From Sphaerotilus uruguayifluvii (GTDB taxonomy: Bacteria; Pseudomonadota; Gammaproteobacteria; Burkholderiales; Burkholderiaceae_C): a DNA stretch of 64,000 nt. The position numbers and the translations under genes were made by a program. Location: contig NZ_JABSNM010000025.1 in assembly GCF_013294065.1 (NCBI RefSeq), forward strand, positions 1-64,000, in the 5' to 3' direction. Positions within the stretch are counted from its first letter, which is position 1. Each line of letters opens with the position of its first letter. Of this stretch, positions 27,281 to 35,078 are shown piece after piece. The notes beneath the pieces were generated by a model that did not search any database, had not been told where the DNA came from, and worked only from the letters and a program-made list of their open reading frames with translations.

Positions 27281-29005
27281 ATGAGCTTCGACGTCGACAT
27301 CGGACACACCAGCGCCAGCGGGGTGCGGGAACACAACGAGGATTTCGCCGCTGCCGTGCGCGCCGGTGCGCAGGAGCCGGGTCGCGGCCTGATCGCGGCC
27401 GTGGCCGATGGCGTGTCGGCCGGCGGCCTGGGGCGCGAGGCCGCGCAGACCACGGTGATGAGCCTGGTGCAGGACTTCCATGCCGCACCGGCCACCTGGG
27501 AGACGACGGTCGTCCTTGACCGCCTGATCGGCGCCCAGAACGCCTGGCTCGCCGACCACAACCGACGCCGTGGCGGCCCCGGCGGCGATCGTGCCTCCGG
27601 ACTGACCACGCTGACGGCGCTGGCCCTGCAGGGCCACACCTGGACGGTCGCCCACGTCGGCGACACCCGGGCCTGGCTGCTGCGTGCGGGCGAGCTGCAG
27701 CAGCTCACCCAGGACCATGCCATCGATCATCCCGACTTCCGCAGCCAGCTCACCCGCGCGGTCGGCCTCGACCTGGCGGTGCGCGCCGACTACCTCCAGG
27801 GCGAGCTGCAGACCGGCGACATCTTCATGCTCACCACCGATGGCGTGCATGGCGTGCTCCGGCCCGAGCAGATCCGCGGCCTGCTGGCGGCCACGCCAGC
27901 GCAGATCGCCAGCGAGGCCATCGTCAAGGCCGCACTGGAAGCGGGCAGTCAGGACAACGTCACGGCATTGGTCATGCAAGTTCTGGGCCTGGAGCCGGTG
28001 CGGCTGCAGGACACGCTGCTGCAGGCGCGCCAGCTGCCGGTGCCGCCGCGCATGCGTCCCGGCGACGTGCTCGACGGCTGGAGCATCACCGCGCTGGTGG
28101 CCGACACCGGCGTGCACCGGCTCTACCAGGCGCGCGATCCGGCCAGCCGCGAGCTGGTGGCGATCAAGACGCTGCACGAGTCGCGCGCCAGCGACCGCGA
28201 GGAGCAGGCGATGCTGGCGCACGAGGCCTGGCTGGGCCTGCAGGTGACCGACAGCGGCGCGCCCGGCTTCGTGCGGGTGCGCCAGGTCCGCGCGCCGAGC
28301 GCCTTCTACACCGTCTTCGACTGGCACAGCGGCCACACGCTGGAGCAGCTGCTGGCCGAGCAGGCGCGGCGCTTCGCGATCCCCGAGGTGGTGCAGGGCG
28401 GGCTGGCGGTGTGCCGCGCGCTCGGGCGGCTGCACCGCATTGGGGTGATCCACCGCGACATCAAGCCCGGCAACCTGCATCTGGGCGAGGACGGCCAGTG
28501 GCGGGTGCTCGATCTGGGCGTGGCGGTGTCGGGCCGCGAGCCGGCGTCCACGCGCACGCTGCATGCCGGCACGCCCAGCTACATGAATCCGGAGCAGTGG
28601 GAGGGCGCCGAGGGCCGGCCGGCCGACACCGGCAGCGACCTGTTCGCGCTGGGCGTGACGCTCTACCAGTGGCTGACCGGCCGGCTGCCCTATGGCGAGA
28701 TCGAGCCGTGGCAGACCGCGCGCTTCCGGCGCGATCCGGTGGCGCCCTCGCGCCTGCGCCCGGAGGTGCCGATCTGGCTCGACCATGTGGTGATGAAGGC
28801 GATCGCGCGCGATCCGCGCCAGCGCTTCGAGACCGCCGAGGAGTTCGCGCTGGCGCTCGAGCGTGGCGCATCCAGGCCGCTGAACGCGCCGGCGTCCACG
28901 CCGCTGGTGCGGCGCGACCCGGCCTGGGCCTGGAAGGTCACCTGCGTGATCTCGCTGGGCTTCAACCTGATGCTGGTGATCTGGCTGCTGTTCCTGCCGC
29001 GGTGA
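27281..29005 (+). CDS. Bifunctional PP2C phosphatase / Ser-Thr protein kinase, membrane-anchored
   Basis: This 574-residue protein has an N-terminal PP2C domain (about residues 1-235; REHNEDF, AAVADGVS, VAHVGDTRAW, LTTDGVHGVL, SQDNVT with the metal-binding Asp residues). It continues with a kinase domain (about 270-525; VAIKTL lysine, catalytic loop HRDIKPGNL, DLG in place of DFG, GTPSYMNPEQ) and a C-terminal transmembrane helix (SLGFNLMLVIWLLFLP). The glycine-rich loop is degenerate. Such fusions neighbour nitrate transport and reductase genes in several Burkholderiales, which suggests a role in controlling nitrate uptake or reduction. The target is unknown. It is divergent from the flavoprotein gene and convergent with narK. 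Confidence 0.9.
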   Translation: MSFDVDIGHTSASGVREHNEDFAAAVRAGAQEPGRGLIAAVADGVSAGGLGREAAQTTVMSLVQDFHAAPATWETTVVLDRLIGAQNAWLADHNRRRGGPGGDRASGLTTLTALALQGHTWTVAHVGDTRAWLLRAGELQQLTQDHAIDHPDFRSQLTRAVGLDLAVRADYLQGELQTGDIFMLTTDGVHGVLRPEQIRGLLAATPAQIASEAIVKAALEAGSQDNVTALVMQVLGLEPVRLQDTLLQARQLPVPPRMRPGDVLDGWSITALVADTGVHRLYQARDPASRELVAIKTLHESRASDREEQAMLAHEAWLGLQVTDSGAPGFVRVRQVRAPSAFYTVFDWHSGHTLEQLLAEQARRFAIPEVVQGGLAVCRALGRLHRIGVIHRDIKPGNLHLGEDGQWRVLDLGVAVSGREPASTRTLHAGTPSYMNPEQWEGAEGRPADTGSDLFALGVTLYQWLTGRLPYGEIEPWQTARFRRDPVAPSRLRPEVPIWLDHVVMKAIARDPRQRFETAEEFALALERGASRPLNAPASTPLVRRDPAWAWKVTCVISLGFNLMLVIWLLFLPR

Positions 29006-29047
29006 ATCCTGCCGAGCTGATCGGCAGGGCCGGCGCGGGCGGTCTCC

Positions 29048-30304
29048 TCAGGCGGCGCGGCGGGCGCCGGCCGGCGAGGTGCCGACGGTCGTCGGGGCCG
29101 TGCGGGCGCGGCCGCCCTTCTCGGCCCAGGTGCGGGTCCAGCGGATCTGCACGATGCGCAGCATCGCCAGCATGCCCACGGCCAGCACCGCGAAGGCCAC
29201 GAAGCCCCACAGGTAGGTGCCGGCATGCTGCTTCGACAGGCCCATCGCGTTCGGGATGAAGCCGCCGCCCAGCGCGCCCACCTCGCCGATCATCGAGCCG
29301 GCCACCGCGGTCGACAGCGGCCAGCGCAGCGGCACCAGCTGGAACAGCGCGCCGTTGCCCGCGCCCAGCGCGGCGAAGCACAGCATGAACAGCAGCGTCG
29401 TCACCGGCAGCGAGGTGCCCGCGAGGCCGCAGGCCACCAGCGTGATCGCCACCAGCACCAGCACGCCGCTGAGCGTGTTGATGCCGCCGATGCGGTCGGA
29501 GATGTAGCCGCCGACGACCCGCACGCCCGAGCCCATCACGGTGGCCAGCATCGTCAGCTGGCCGGCCTCGACCTTGGTGACCTTGAACTGGTCGTAGAAG
29601 TAGGTCGGCAGGAAGCTGGACAGGCCGATGAAGCCGCCGAAGGTCACGACATAGATCAGGCTGAAGGCCCAGCCGTCCTTCTCGAACAGGCAGGAGATGT
29701 GCTCGCGGAAGGTCTGGTGCTCGACATCGGGCGGCTCCTTCGCGGCGAACCACATCACCAGCATCGGCAGCACCATCGTGCACGCAGCCAGGCCGTAGAC
29801 GGTCTGCCAGCCGAACTTCGTCGCCAGCGGCGGCGCGAACAGCACCGCCAGCACGGTGCCGGAGTTGCCGGCGCCGGCGATGCCCATCGCCAGGCCCTTG
29901 TACTTCGGCGGGAACCAGCCCGAGCCCAGCGACAGCGCCACGCCGAAGGAGGCGCCGGCGATGCCCAGCAGCACGCCCATCGCCAGCACCTCGTCGTAGG
30001 TGTCGACCGCGAAGTAGCCGAAGGCCAGCGCGGCCATGATCAGGCTCATCTCGACCATCGCCGCGTTCTTGCGGCCGATGTACTGCGCCAGGATGCCGAG
30101 CGGGAAGCGCATCAGCGCACCGGCCAGGATCGGCACCGAGATCATGAAGCCCTTCTCGGCGGCGCTCAGGTGGAAGGTCTCGCTGATGAACGGACCCATC
30201 GCGCCGTTGAGCACCCAGATGGCGAAGCAGAAGTCGAAGTACAGGAACGAGGCGGCCAGGGTCGGCCAGTGCCCCGACTTGAGGAAAGTCTTGAAGTCGG
30301 TCAT
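29048..30304 (-). CDS. narK: Nitrate/nitrite transporter, NarK family (MFS)
   Basis: This 418-residue major facilitator protein has twelve predicted membrane helices. Nitrate-porter signatures include GIAGAGNSGTVLAVLFAPPLA in the first half and AALGAGNGALFQLVPLRW in the second. The MFS loop motif is present as AQYIGRKN. It imports nitrate for NasA. The short cytoplasmic C-terminal tail has several Arg/Thr/Ser residues that could be phosphorylated by the neighbouring kinase (inference). The promoter side has a sigma-54 sequence and a hairpin-rich leader. Confidence 0.93.
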   Translation of the reverse strand: MTDFKTFLKSGHWPTLAASFLYFDFCFAIWVLNGAMGPFISETFHLSAAEKGFMISVPILAGALMRFPLGILAQYIGRKNAAMVEMSLIMAALAFGYFAVDTYDEVLAMGVLLGIAGASFGVALSLGSGWFPPKYKGLAMGIAGAGNSGTVLAVLFAPPLATKFGWQTVYGLAACTMVLPMLVMWFAAKEPPDVEHQTFREHISCLFEKDGWAFSLIYVVTFGGFIGLSSFLPTYFYDQFKVTKVEAGQLTMLATVMGSGVRVVGGYISDRIGGINTLSGVLVLVAITLVACGLAGTSLPVTTLLFMLCFAALGAGNGALFQLVPLRWPLSTAVAGSMIGEVGALGGGFIPNAMGLSKQHAGTYLWGFVAFAVLAVGMLAMLRIVQIRWTRTWAEKGGRARTAPTTVGTSPAGARRAA

Positions 30305-30350
30305 GGGGTCGCGTCAGCTAGGGGGAGCGGGGCGGCACAAGGCATGCGCG

Positions 30351-30447
30351 CCTGCGGGACGCAGGTGTCACGGGGTGACACGGTCCGGCCCGTCATCGGG
30401 TCGGGCCCGGCCCTGCGGTGGGGCCGGCCGGTCGCGGCTGCGCGACC
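30351..30447 (-). promoter_or_regulatory. Hairpin-rich leader of narK, candidate antitermination target
   Basis: The leader on the minus strand holds three short hairpins: GGTCGC/GCGACC with a six-base loop (30430-30447), GTGTCA/TGACAC with a five-base loop (30365-30381), and CCTGC/GCAGG (30351-30365). A larger GC-rich stem sits between the first two. ANTAR regulators bind paired short hairpins with six-base loops, and such a regulator is encoded by the divergent gene. The loop sequence GCAGCC does not show the published A1/G4 pattern exactly, so the assignment is tentative. Confidence 0.45.
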
Positions 30448-30459
30448 ATTCGCGAATCC

Positions 30460-30476
30460 AAGCAAGCGTCATGCCT
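30460..30476 (-). promoter_or_regulatory. Sigma-54 promoter of narK
   Basis: On the minus strand AGGCATGACGCTTGCTT matches the -24/-12 consensus TGGCACG-N4-TTGC with correct GG-to-GC spacing and two mismatches. The predicted start near 30450 gives a leader of about 146 bases before narK. The remainder of the 318-bp gap (30477-30622) shows no gene. Confidence 0.65.
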
Positions 30477-30622
30477 GCGACGCCCCGGATCCAGGCCGGG
30501 CGGCGGGGCTGGCCTGAGGTCTGCTAGATGAGGGGGACGACTGCCGGGCCGCCTTCGTGCCGATGCCCGCAGCATGCCTACAACGATCCTGTCCATTCCT
30601 GTCCTCCCACCGGATTCCCGCC

Positions 30623-31897
30623 GTGCTGAAGATCCTTGCCGTGGCCCCTGCGCAGCCCGATGCGCCGACCCTCGTGACCGACCTGGAGTCCAACGGACTG
30701 CAGGTCTGTGCCCGCTGCACATGCGCCAGCATGGTGCGCGAAGCGGTGCGTCATGCACCAGACATGGTCGTCGTCTGGGAGCCTCACCCGGGCGAGGAGC
30801 TGTTCGAGGCGGCGCGGCTGCTCGAGTCGGCCGCGCCGGCGCCGGTGCTGGTCTTCACCAGCGACGTGCGCGCCGAGACGATGGAGGCCGCGATCGCGGC
30901 CGGCATCGACGGCTGGGTGGTCAACGGCTATGCGGCCGGACGGCTGCGCCCGCTGATCCAGTTCACCGCGGCGCGCCACCGCCAGGTGCGCCAGATGCGC
31001 GAGGAGCTCGGCGACCTGAAGCGCCGCTTCGAGGAGCGCAAGCTGGTCGACCGCGCCAAGGGCATCCTGATGAGCGCGCGCCAGATCAGCGAGGACGAGG
31101 CCTTCCGGCTGCTGCGCTCGGCCTCGATGCATGCGAAGCAGCGCATCGGCCAGGTCTCGCAGCAGGTCATCGACTCGGCCCACTATGCGGAGGCGATCAA
31201 CCGGTCCGGGCGGCTGCGCATGCTGTCGCAGCGCATCGTCAAGCTCTATGCGCTGGCGGCCGCCGGCGTCGAGTCGGCCGGCTCGCGTGCGCTGCTGGCC
31301 GATTCGGTGACGCAGGTCGAGCAGAGCCTGGCGGTGCTGGGACGCACGCTGTCGCGGCCGACCTTCGGCGACCTGCTCGATGCGGTGCAGCAGACCTGGA
31401 GCGCGGTGCATTCGAGCCTGGGCAGCGCGCCGGTGGCGCCGCGGGTGGCGCTGCTCGACCAGGAGGCCGAGCGGCTGCTGGACCTGTCCGACCGGCTGAC
31501 GCAGGCGCTGGAGAATGCGGGGCTGGCGCCGTCGCTGCATGTCATCAACGTCTCGGGGCGCCAGCGCATGCTCGCGCAGCGCCTGGCCAAGCTGGCGCTG
31601 CTGCGCGGCGGCCCGGCGGTGGCGGCCGGCGAGCCGCTGCCGGTCGACCTGGCGCCGACCGCCGAGGCCTTCGAGCGCGGCCTGGCCTATCTGCGCGAGA
31701 TCCCGCTGTCGACCCCGCTGATCCGCGACGGCCTGGCGCGGGCCGAGGCCACCTGGCGCGACATGCTCGCCGCGGTGCGCGCCGGCGCGCAGCAGGGCGC
31801 GCGCGTCACGCTGGCCGCCAGCAGCGAGTCGCTGCTGGAGCTGTTCGACGCGCTGACCCACGAGTACGAGCAGAGCATGCAGATGCTGATGGGCTGA
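30623..31897 (+). CDS. ANTAR-domain regulator with PilJ-like sensor segments (nitrate-responsive antiterminator)
   Basis: This 424-residue protein starts at GTG. Residues 1-115 resemble a response-regulator receiver lacking a clear phospho-Asp site. Residues about 130-190 form an ANTAR RNA-binding domain (ERKLVDRAKGILMSARQISE, DEAFRLLRSASMHAKQRI). They are followed by two PilJ-type helical segments, each with the marker NRSGRLRMLSQR or NVSGRQRMLAQR (about 205 and 310). This type of helical module, also seen in NarX-like sensors, is used to detect nitrate or nitrite. In Klebsiella NasR, a NIT sensor plus ANTAR lets transcription proceed through the nas leader. Position beside narK supports the same role here. 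Confidence 0.85.
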   Translation: MLKILAVAPAQPDAPTLVTDLESNGLQVCARCTCASMVREAVRHAPDMVVVWEPHPGEELFEAARLLESAAPAPVLVFTSDVRAETMEAAIAAGIDGWVVNGYAAGRLRPLIQFTAARHRQVRQMREELGDLKRRFEERKLVDRAKGILMSARQISEDEAFRLLRSASMHAKQRIGQVSQQVIDSAHYAEAINRSGRLRMLSQRIVKLYALAAAGVESAGSRALLADSVTQVEQSLAVLGRTLSRPTFGDLLDAVQQTWSAVHSSLGSAPVAPRVALLDQEAERLLDLSDRLTQALENAGLAPSLHVINVSGRQRMLAQRLAKLALLRGGPAVAAGEPLPVDLAPTAEAFERGLAYLREIPLSTPLIRDGLARAEATWRDMLAAVRAGAQQGARVTLAASSESLLELFDALTHEYEQSMQMLMG

Positions 31898-31996
31898 GCG
31901 AGGGGTCGGCCCGGGCGGTGACGGATTCACGCGGCATCCGGCCGCGGCAGCCCCGGTTCCTGTCGGGACCGGCGAGGGGCTGCTTATCATCTCCGG

Positions 31997-33007
31997 ATGA
32001 GCCTTGCCGACCTGCCGCCCGACGCCGCCGTCGCGTCCGCCGAACTCACCGCCGGACTGCTGGACCTGATCCGCGTCGACGGCGCGATGGTCACGCTCAA
32101 GCGCGCCGAGGACGGGCGCTACCTCTGGGCCAGCCCGGCCTGGTGCGACTGGGTGGGGGACGAGCGCCCGGTCGGCGGCGCCAGCGACCTGGAGCTTCTG
32201 CCGCAGGCGGCCGCCAACGCCATCCAGGCGGCCGACCTGCGGGCGCTGGCCGCGGCCGGGCCGGTCTCGGTCGATGACCATGTCTTCGAGCAGGGCGGGC
32301 GCGACCGGCGCGTCGAGTTCCATGCGGTGCGCCGGGTGCTGACCGAGCCCGACGGCGAGCGCCGGCTGCTGACGCTGTGGCGCGACGTGACGGTGCTGCG
32401 CCGCGAGGCGCAGCAGCTGCAGCAGGCGCTCGGCCAGATCGAGCGCCAGCACCAGGCGCTCGAGGCGATGCGCCGCCAGCACGAGCAGGGCCTGGACCGT
32501 CCGGGCGAGCTGTTCCGGCGCGAGCATTTCGAGGAGCACCTGCGCCGCGAGGCCGCGCTGTCGCAGCGCGAGCACCGCGAGTTCGCGCTGGTGCTGCTGG
32601 CGATCGACCGCATCGAGGCGCTGCGCCAGTCCCGCGGCGAGGCCGCGGTGCAGCGTGTCGTCGAGGTGATGGGCCACCTGATGCGCACCAACACCCGGGC
32701 GATGGACGTGCTGTCGCAGCTCGGCGACGGCCGCTTCGCGATCCTGCTGTCGGGCGTGGGCCTGGCGACCGCGCATGCGCGCATGGAGCACCTGCGCCGC
32801 GCCTGCGCCACGCAGGTGGTGGTGCAGGACGGCCAGAGCCTGGGCTTCGAGGTGTCGATCGGCATCGCGAGCTTCCCGCACACCGCGGCGAGCCTGTCGG
32901 AGCTCAGCCAGGCGGCGGTGCGGGCGCTCGGCGACGCGCGGCTGCGCGGCGGCAACCGCATCGCGCTGGCGTCGATCCGGCTCGGCGAGGCGGTGCCGAT
33001 CGAGTGA
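31997..33007 (+). CDS. PAS-like plus degenerate GGDEF protein
   Basis: This 336-residue protein has an N-terminal PAS-like region (about residues 25-130, ending TLWRDVTVLRREA), a coiled coil rich in Gln (130-165), and a GGDEF-fold domain (about 170-330; the DRIEALRQSRGEAAVQRVVEVM helix, then GFEVSIGIASFP). The active-site loop reads GDGRF in place of GGDEF, so diguanylate cyclase activity is unlikely; a binding or dead-enzyme role is more probable. Its N-terminal PAS could sense a ligand. It follows the ANTAR gene by 99 bp on the same strand. Confidence 0.75.
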   Translation: MSLADLPPDAAVASAELTAGLLDLIRVDGAMVTLKRAEDGRYLWASPAWCDWVGDERPVGGASDLELLPQAAANAIQAADLRALAAAGPVSVDDHVFEQGGRDRRVEFHAVRRVLTEPDGERRLLTLWRDVTVLRREAQQLQQALGQIERQHQALEAMRRQHEQGLDRPGELFRREHFEEHLRREAALSQREHREFALVLLAIDRIEALRQSRGEAAVQRVVEVMGHLMRTNTRAMDVLSQLGDGRFAILLSGVGLATAHARMEHLRRACATQVVVQDGQSLGFEVSIGIASFPHTAASLSELSQAAVRALGDARLRGGNRIALASIRLGEAVPIE

Positions 33008-33037
33008 TCGAGTGATCGAGTGATCGATTGATCGGGG
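32998..33037. repeat. 8-bp tandem repeat across the stop codon of the GGDEF-like gene
   Basis: The unit GATCGAGT occurs three times perfectly, then GATCGATT and GATCGGGG. The first unit provides the last codons and the TGA stop. Copy-number change would alter only the downstream spacer. Confidence 0.85.
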
Positions 33038-33061
33038 GCCGGCGCCGGCCCCGGGACCCGG

Positions 33062-33874
33062 TCAGCCCAGCGCCTTCCAGCCCATGTACAGCGCGAGCAG
33101 GTAGAGCACCAGCGCGAAGACGCGCTTGAGCTGTGCGACGTTCATCGCGTGGGCGGTGCGCGCGCCCAGCGGGGCGGTCAGCACGCTGGCGCAGGCGATC
33201 GTCGCCAGCCCGGGCAGCCACAGCCAGCCCAGCGCCCCCGGCAGCGGCGCGGGCATCGACCAGGCGCCGACGACGTAGCCGACGGTGTTGGCCAGCGCGA
33301 TCGGGAAGCCCAGCGCGGCCGAGGTCGCCACCGCCTGGTGCATCGGGACATTGCACCAGGTCATGAACGGCACCGAGATGAAGCCGCCGCCGGCGCCGAC
33401 CAGCCCGGAGACGAAGCCGATCAGCGAGCCCGCGCCGAGGCTGCCGGCCGGACCGGGCATCTGGCGCGATGCGGCCGGCTGGCGGCCGCGCAGCATCTGC
33501 GTGGCCGAGAAGGCGACGAAGACCGCGAACACCAGCGCCAGCGTCGTGCCGCGCAGCACCGAGAACACGCCGGCCCCGGCGATCAGCCCGCCGACGACGA
33601 TGCCGGGCGCGATCTGCCGCACCAGGTCCCAGCGCACCGCGCCGCGGCGGTGATGGGCGCGCACGCTCGACACCGAGGTGAACATGATCGTCGCCATCGA
33701 GGTCGCGATCGCCATCTTGACGGCCAGCGCCGACTCGACGCCGCGTGCCGACAGGATCAGCGTCATGAACGGCACGATCAGCATGCCGCCGCCGATGCCG
33801 AGCAGCCCGGCGAGAAAGCCGGTGCAGCCGCCCAGCACGAGCAGCTGCGCGACCAGCGGGAGGTCGATGGGCAT
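33062..33874 (-). CDS. TauE/SafE-family sulfite or organosulfonate permease
   Basis: This 270-residue integral membrane protein has seven to eight helices. The first repeat has the signature GFLAGLLGIGGGMLIVPFMTL, and the second has GFVSGLVGAGGGFISVPFMTW, which is the diagnostic duplicated TauE/SafE motif. Members export sulfite, sulfoacetate or similar anions, but the substrate here is unknown. The start at 33874 gives the usual N-terminus (PIDLPLVAQLLVLGG); an in-frame ATG at 33934 with AGGA upstream is an alternative giving 20 more residues. Confidence 0.88.
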   Translation of the reverse strand: MPIDLPLVAQLLVLGGCTGFLAGLLGIGGGMLIVPFMTLILSARGVESALAVKMAIATSMATIMFTSVSSVRAHHRRGAVRWDLVRQIAPGIVVGGLIAGAGVFSVLRGTTLALVFAVFVAFSATQMLRGRQPAASRQMPGPAGSLGAGSLIGFVSGLVGAGGGFISVPFMTWCNVPMHQAVATSAALGFPIALANTVGYVVGAWSMPAPLPGALGWLWLPGLATIACASVLTAPLGARTAHAMNVAQLKRVFALVLYLLALYMGWKALG

Positions 33875-33929
33875 GGTCGGAGGAAGGGGGAAAGGAGAGA
33901 GGAGGGGGTGTCCGCCGCGAGCCGAAGGC

Positions 33930-34055
33930 CGCATTCCTGAACCCAGGGGATTCAGGGGGGCAAGGTCAGAACGGCTTCGGGTTCATCTGACGCGAGACGA
34001 TCGCACCAGCCGGCCAATGTTCCAAGCCCGGGCTCGCAAGAGCATCGGTTCAAGG
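33930..34055 (-). ncRNA. Possible 6S RNA (ssrS) downstream of zapA
   Basis: The gap after zapA holds a TTATAT -10-like box and, on the minus strand, CCTTGAACCGATGC and GATGAACCCGAAGCC, then a stem CCTGAA/TTCAGG near the end. 6S RNA commonly follows zapA in beta- and gammaproteobacteria and contains similar CCTTGAACC-type strands. The segment is shorter than the usual 180 bases, and a full two-strand rod cannot be confirmed by eye. Call is based mainly on position. Confidence 0.35.
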
Positions 34056-34090
34056 AAATATAAGACCCCCGCGAACGCGACGGACAGGTG

Positions 34091-34429
34091 TCATTCTAGC
34101 CGCATTCCCTCCGGACCGAGTGCCGCCTCGAGCCGGTTGACCAGGCCGTCGACATCGATCGGGATCGGCGGCGGCGGGGGAGGCGGCGGCGGGGTCAGCG
34201 GCAGCACCGCACCGCCGGCGCGGCGCTGCTCGCTCAGCGAGTAGGCGATGTTCAGCGCCGCCAGCACGGCGATGCGCTCGCGCGCCTTGACGCGGCCGGC
34301 ATCGCGGATCGCGCACATCTCGCGGTCGACGCGGGTGACCGCCTCGGCCAGCACGGCGTCGCCGCCGTCCGGACAGGCCAGCACGTAGCTCTGGCCCATG
34401 ATGCTGACTTCCATCTGCTTCATGCTCAT
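34091..34429 (-). CDS. zapA: Cell division protein ZapA
   Basis: This 112-residue protein has the ZapA core: MEVSIMGQSYVLACPDG, then VTRVDREMCAIRDAGRVKARERIAVLAALNIAYSL, the dimer beta-strands and helix that bind and bundle FtsZ at the division ring. After the core comes a run of nine Pro residues and a C-terminal helix (VDGLVNRLEAAL). The start overlaps the stop of the preceding small gene. Two further in-frame Met codons (MKQ, MEV) lie close, so the first few residues are uncertain. Confidence 0.85.
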   Translation of the reverse strand: MSMKQMEVSIMGQSYVLACPDGGDAVLAEAVTRVDREMCAIRDAGRVKARERIAVLAALNIAYSLSEQRRAGGAVLPLTPPPPPPPPPIPIDVDGLVNRLEAALGPEGMRLE

Positions 34430-34659
34430 ACCCCGCCTCCCGAGGCGCCGCGGTCATGGGTGTCGACATCGCCGGCCGGCAGCCGCTCGATCAGCGCGTC
34501 GATGCGCGCCCGCGCGGCGGCCAGGCGCGAGCGCAGGTTGTCGCGCTCGGCGGCCACCGAGGTGAGCTGCTGCTCGAGCTGGGCATTGATGCGCTTGAGT
34601 TCTTCGTGACGAAGGATCAGCCGTTCGGCGCGGTCGGCGAGGTCTTCGAGTGTGGACAT
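34426..34659 (-). CDS. Small coiled-coil protein upstream of zapA (ZapB-like/TIGR02449 type)
   Basis: This 77-residue protein is almost wholly a coiled coil (LADRAERLILRHEELKRINA, then LEQQLTSVAAERDNLRSRLAAARARIDALI). It overlaps zapA by four bases. Small coiled-coil genes of the TIGR02449/ZapB-like type occur before zapA in beta- and gammaproteobacteria; a division-related role is inferred. Its start is 106 bp from the divergent cobalamin riboswitch. Confidence 0.78.
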   Translation of the reverse strand: MSTLEDLADRAERLILRHEELKRINAQLEQQLTSVAAERDNLRSRLAAARARIDALIERLPAGDVDTHDRGASGGGV

Positions 34660-34765
34660 TGCGCTGCGGTGTTGGCGGTCTCGGGTTTGGCTCGGACGCG
34701 ACAGGCGGTCGCCGATTCCCCGTCCGATTGTAGTGGTGCGCTGCCGCAACGTTTACAATTCACGC

Positions 34766-34980
34766 TGTTGGTGCTCGTGCCGCCAGTCACGGCGGTCGGG
34801 TTAAACGGGAAACAGGAAGGTCGAGACCCGCCGGGTCGGCCCAACCTGTGCTGCCCCCGCAACGGTAAGCGGACGGGAGCCTCGCGGCTCTCTGCCTTCT
34901 GCGCACGGTACCACTGGCGTCACTGCGATGCCGGGAAGGTCGCGGAAGGTTCGTCCGACAGCCCGGATACCGGCCAACGG
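34766..34980 (+). ncRNA. Cobalamin riboswitch
   Basis: Elements appear in the expected order: TTGGTGC at the start, GGGTTAAACGGGAAACAGG (34798-34816), the B12 box region CTGCCCCCGCAACGGTAAGC (34851-34870), CCACTGGCG, GGGAAGG, and the closing strand AGCCCGGATACCGGCC. It lies before btuB in a 419-bp gap (34660-35078). AdoCbl binding should lower expression of btuB and probably of the operon that follows. A possible -10 box TACAAT is at 34754-34759. Confidence 0.95.
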
Positions 34981-35078
34981 GGGGCCTGACGATGCCGCGA
35001 CTGCCGTGGCGCGACAGGCCGTGATGTGCGGCGCCTGCGGGGAAGCTGGCGTGCACGAGACGACCATCCGCTCCTCCC

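Noticed and set aside
34766-34980. Small genes inside the riboswitch region.
   Set aside because: The conserved cobalamin-riboswitch elements explain the sequence, and none of the short frames has a plausible ribosome-binding site or family.
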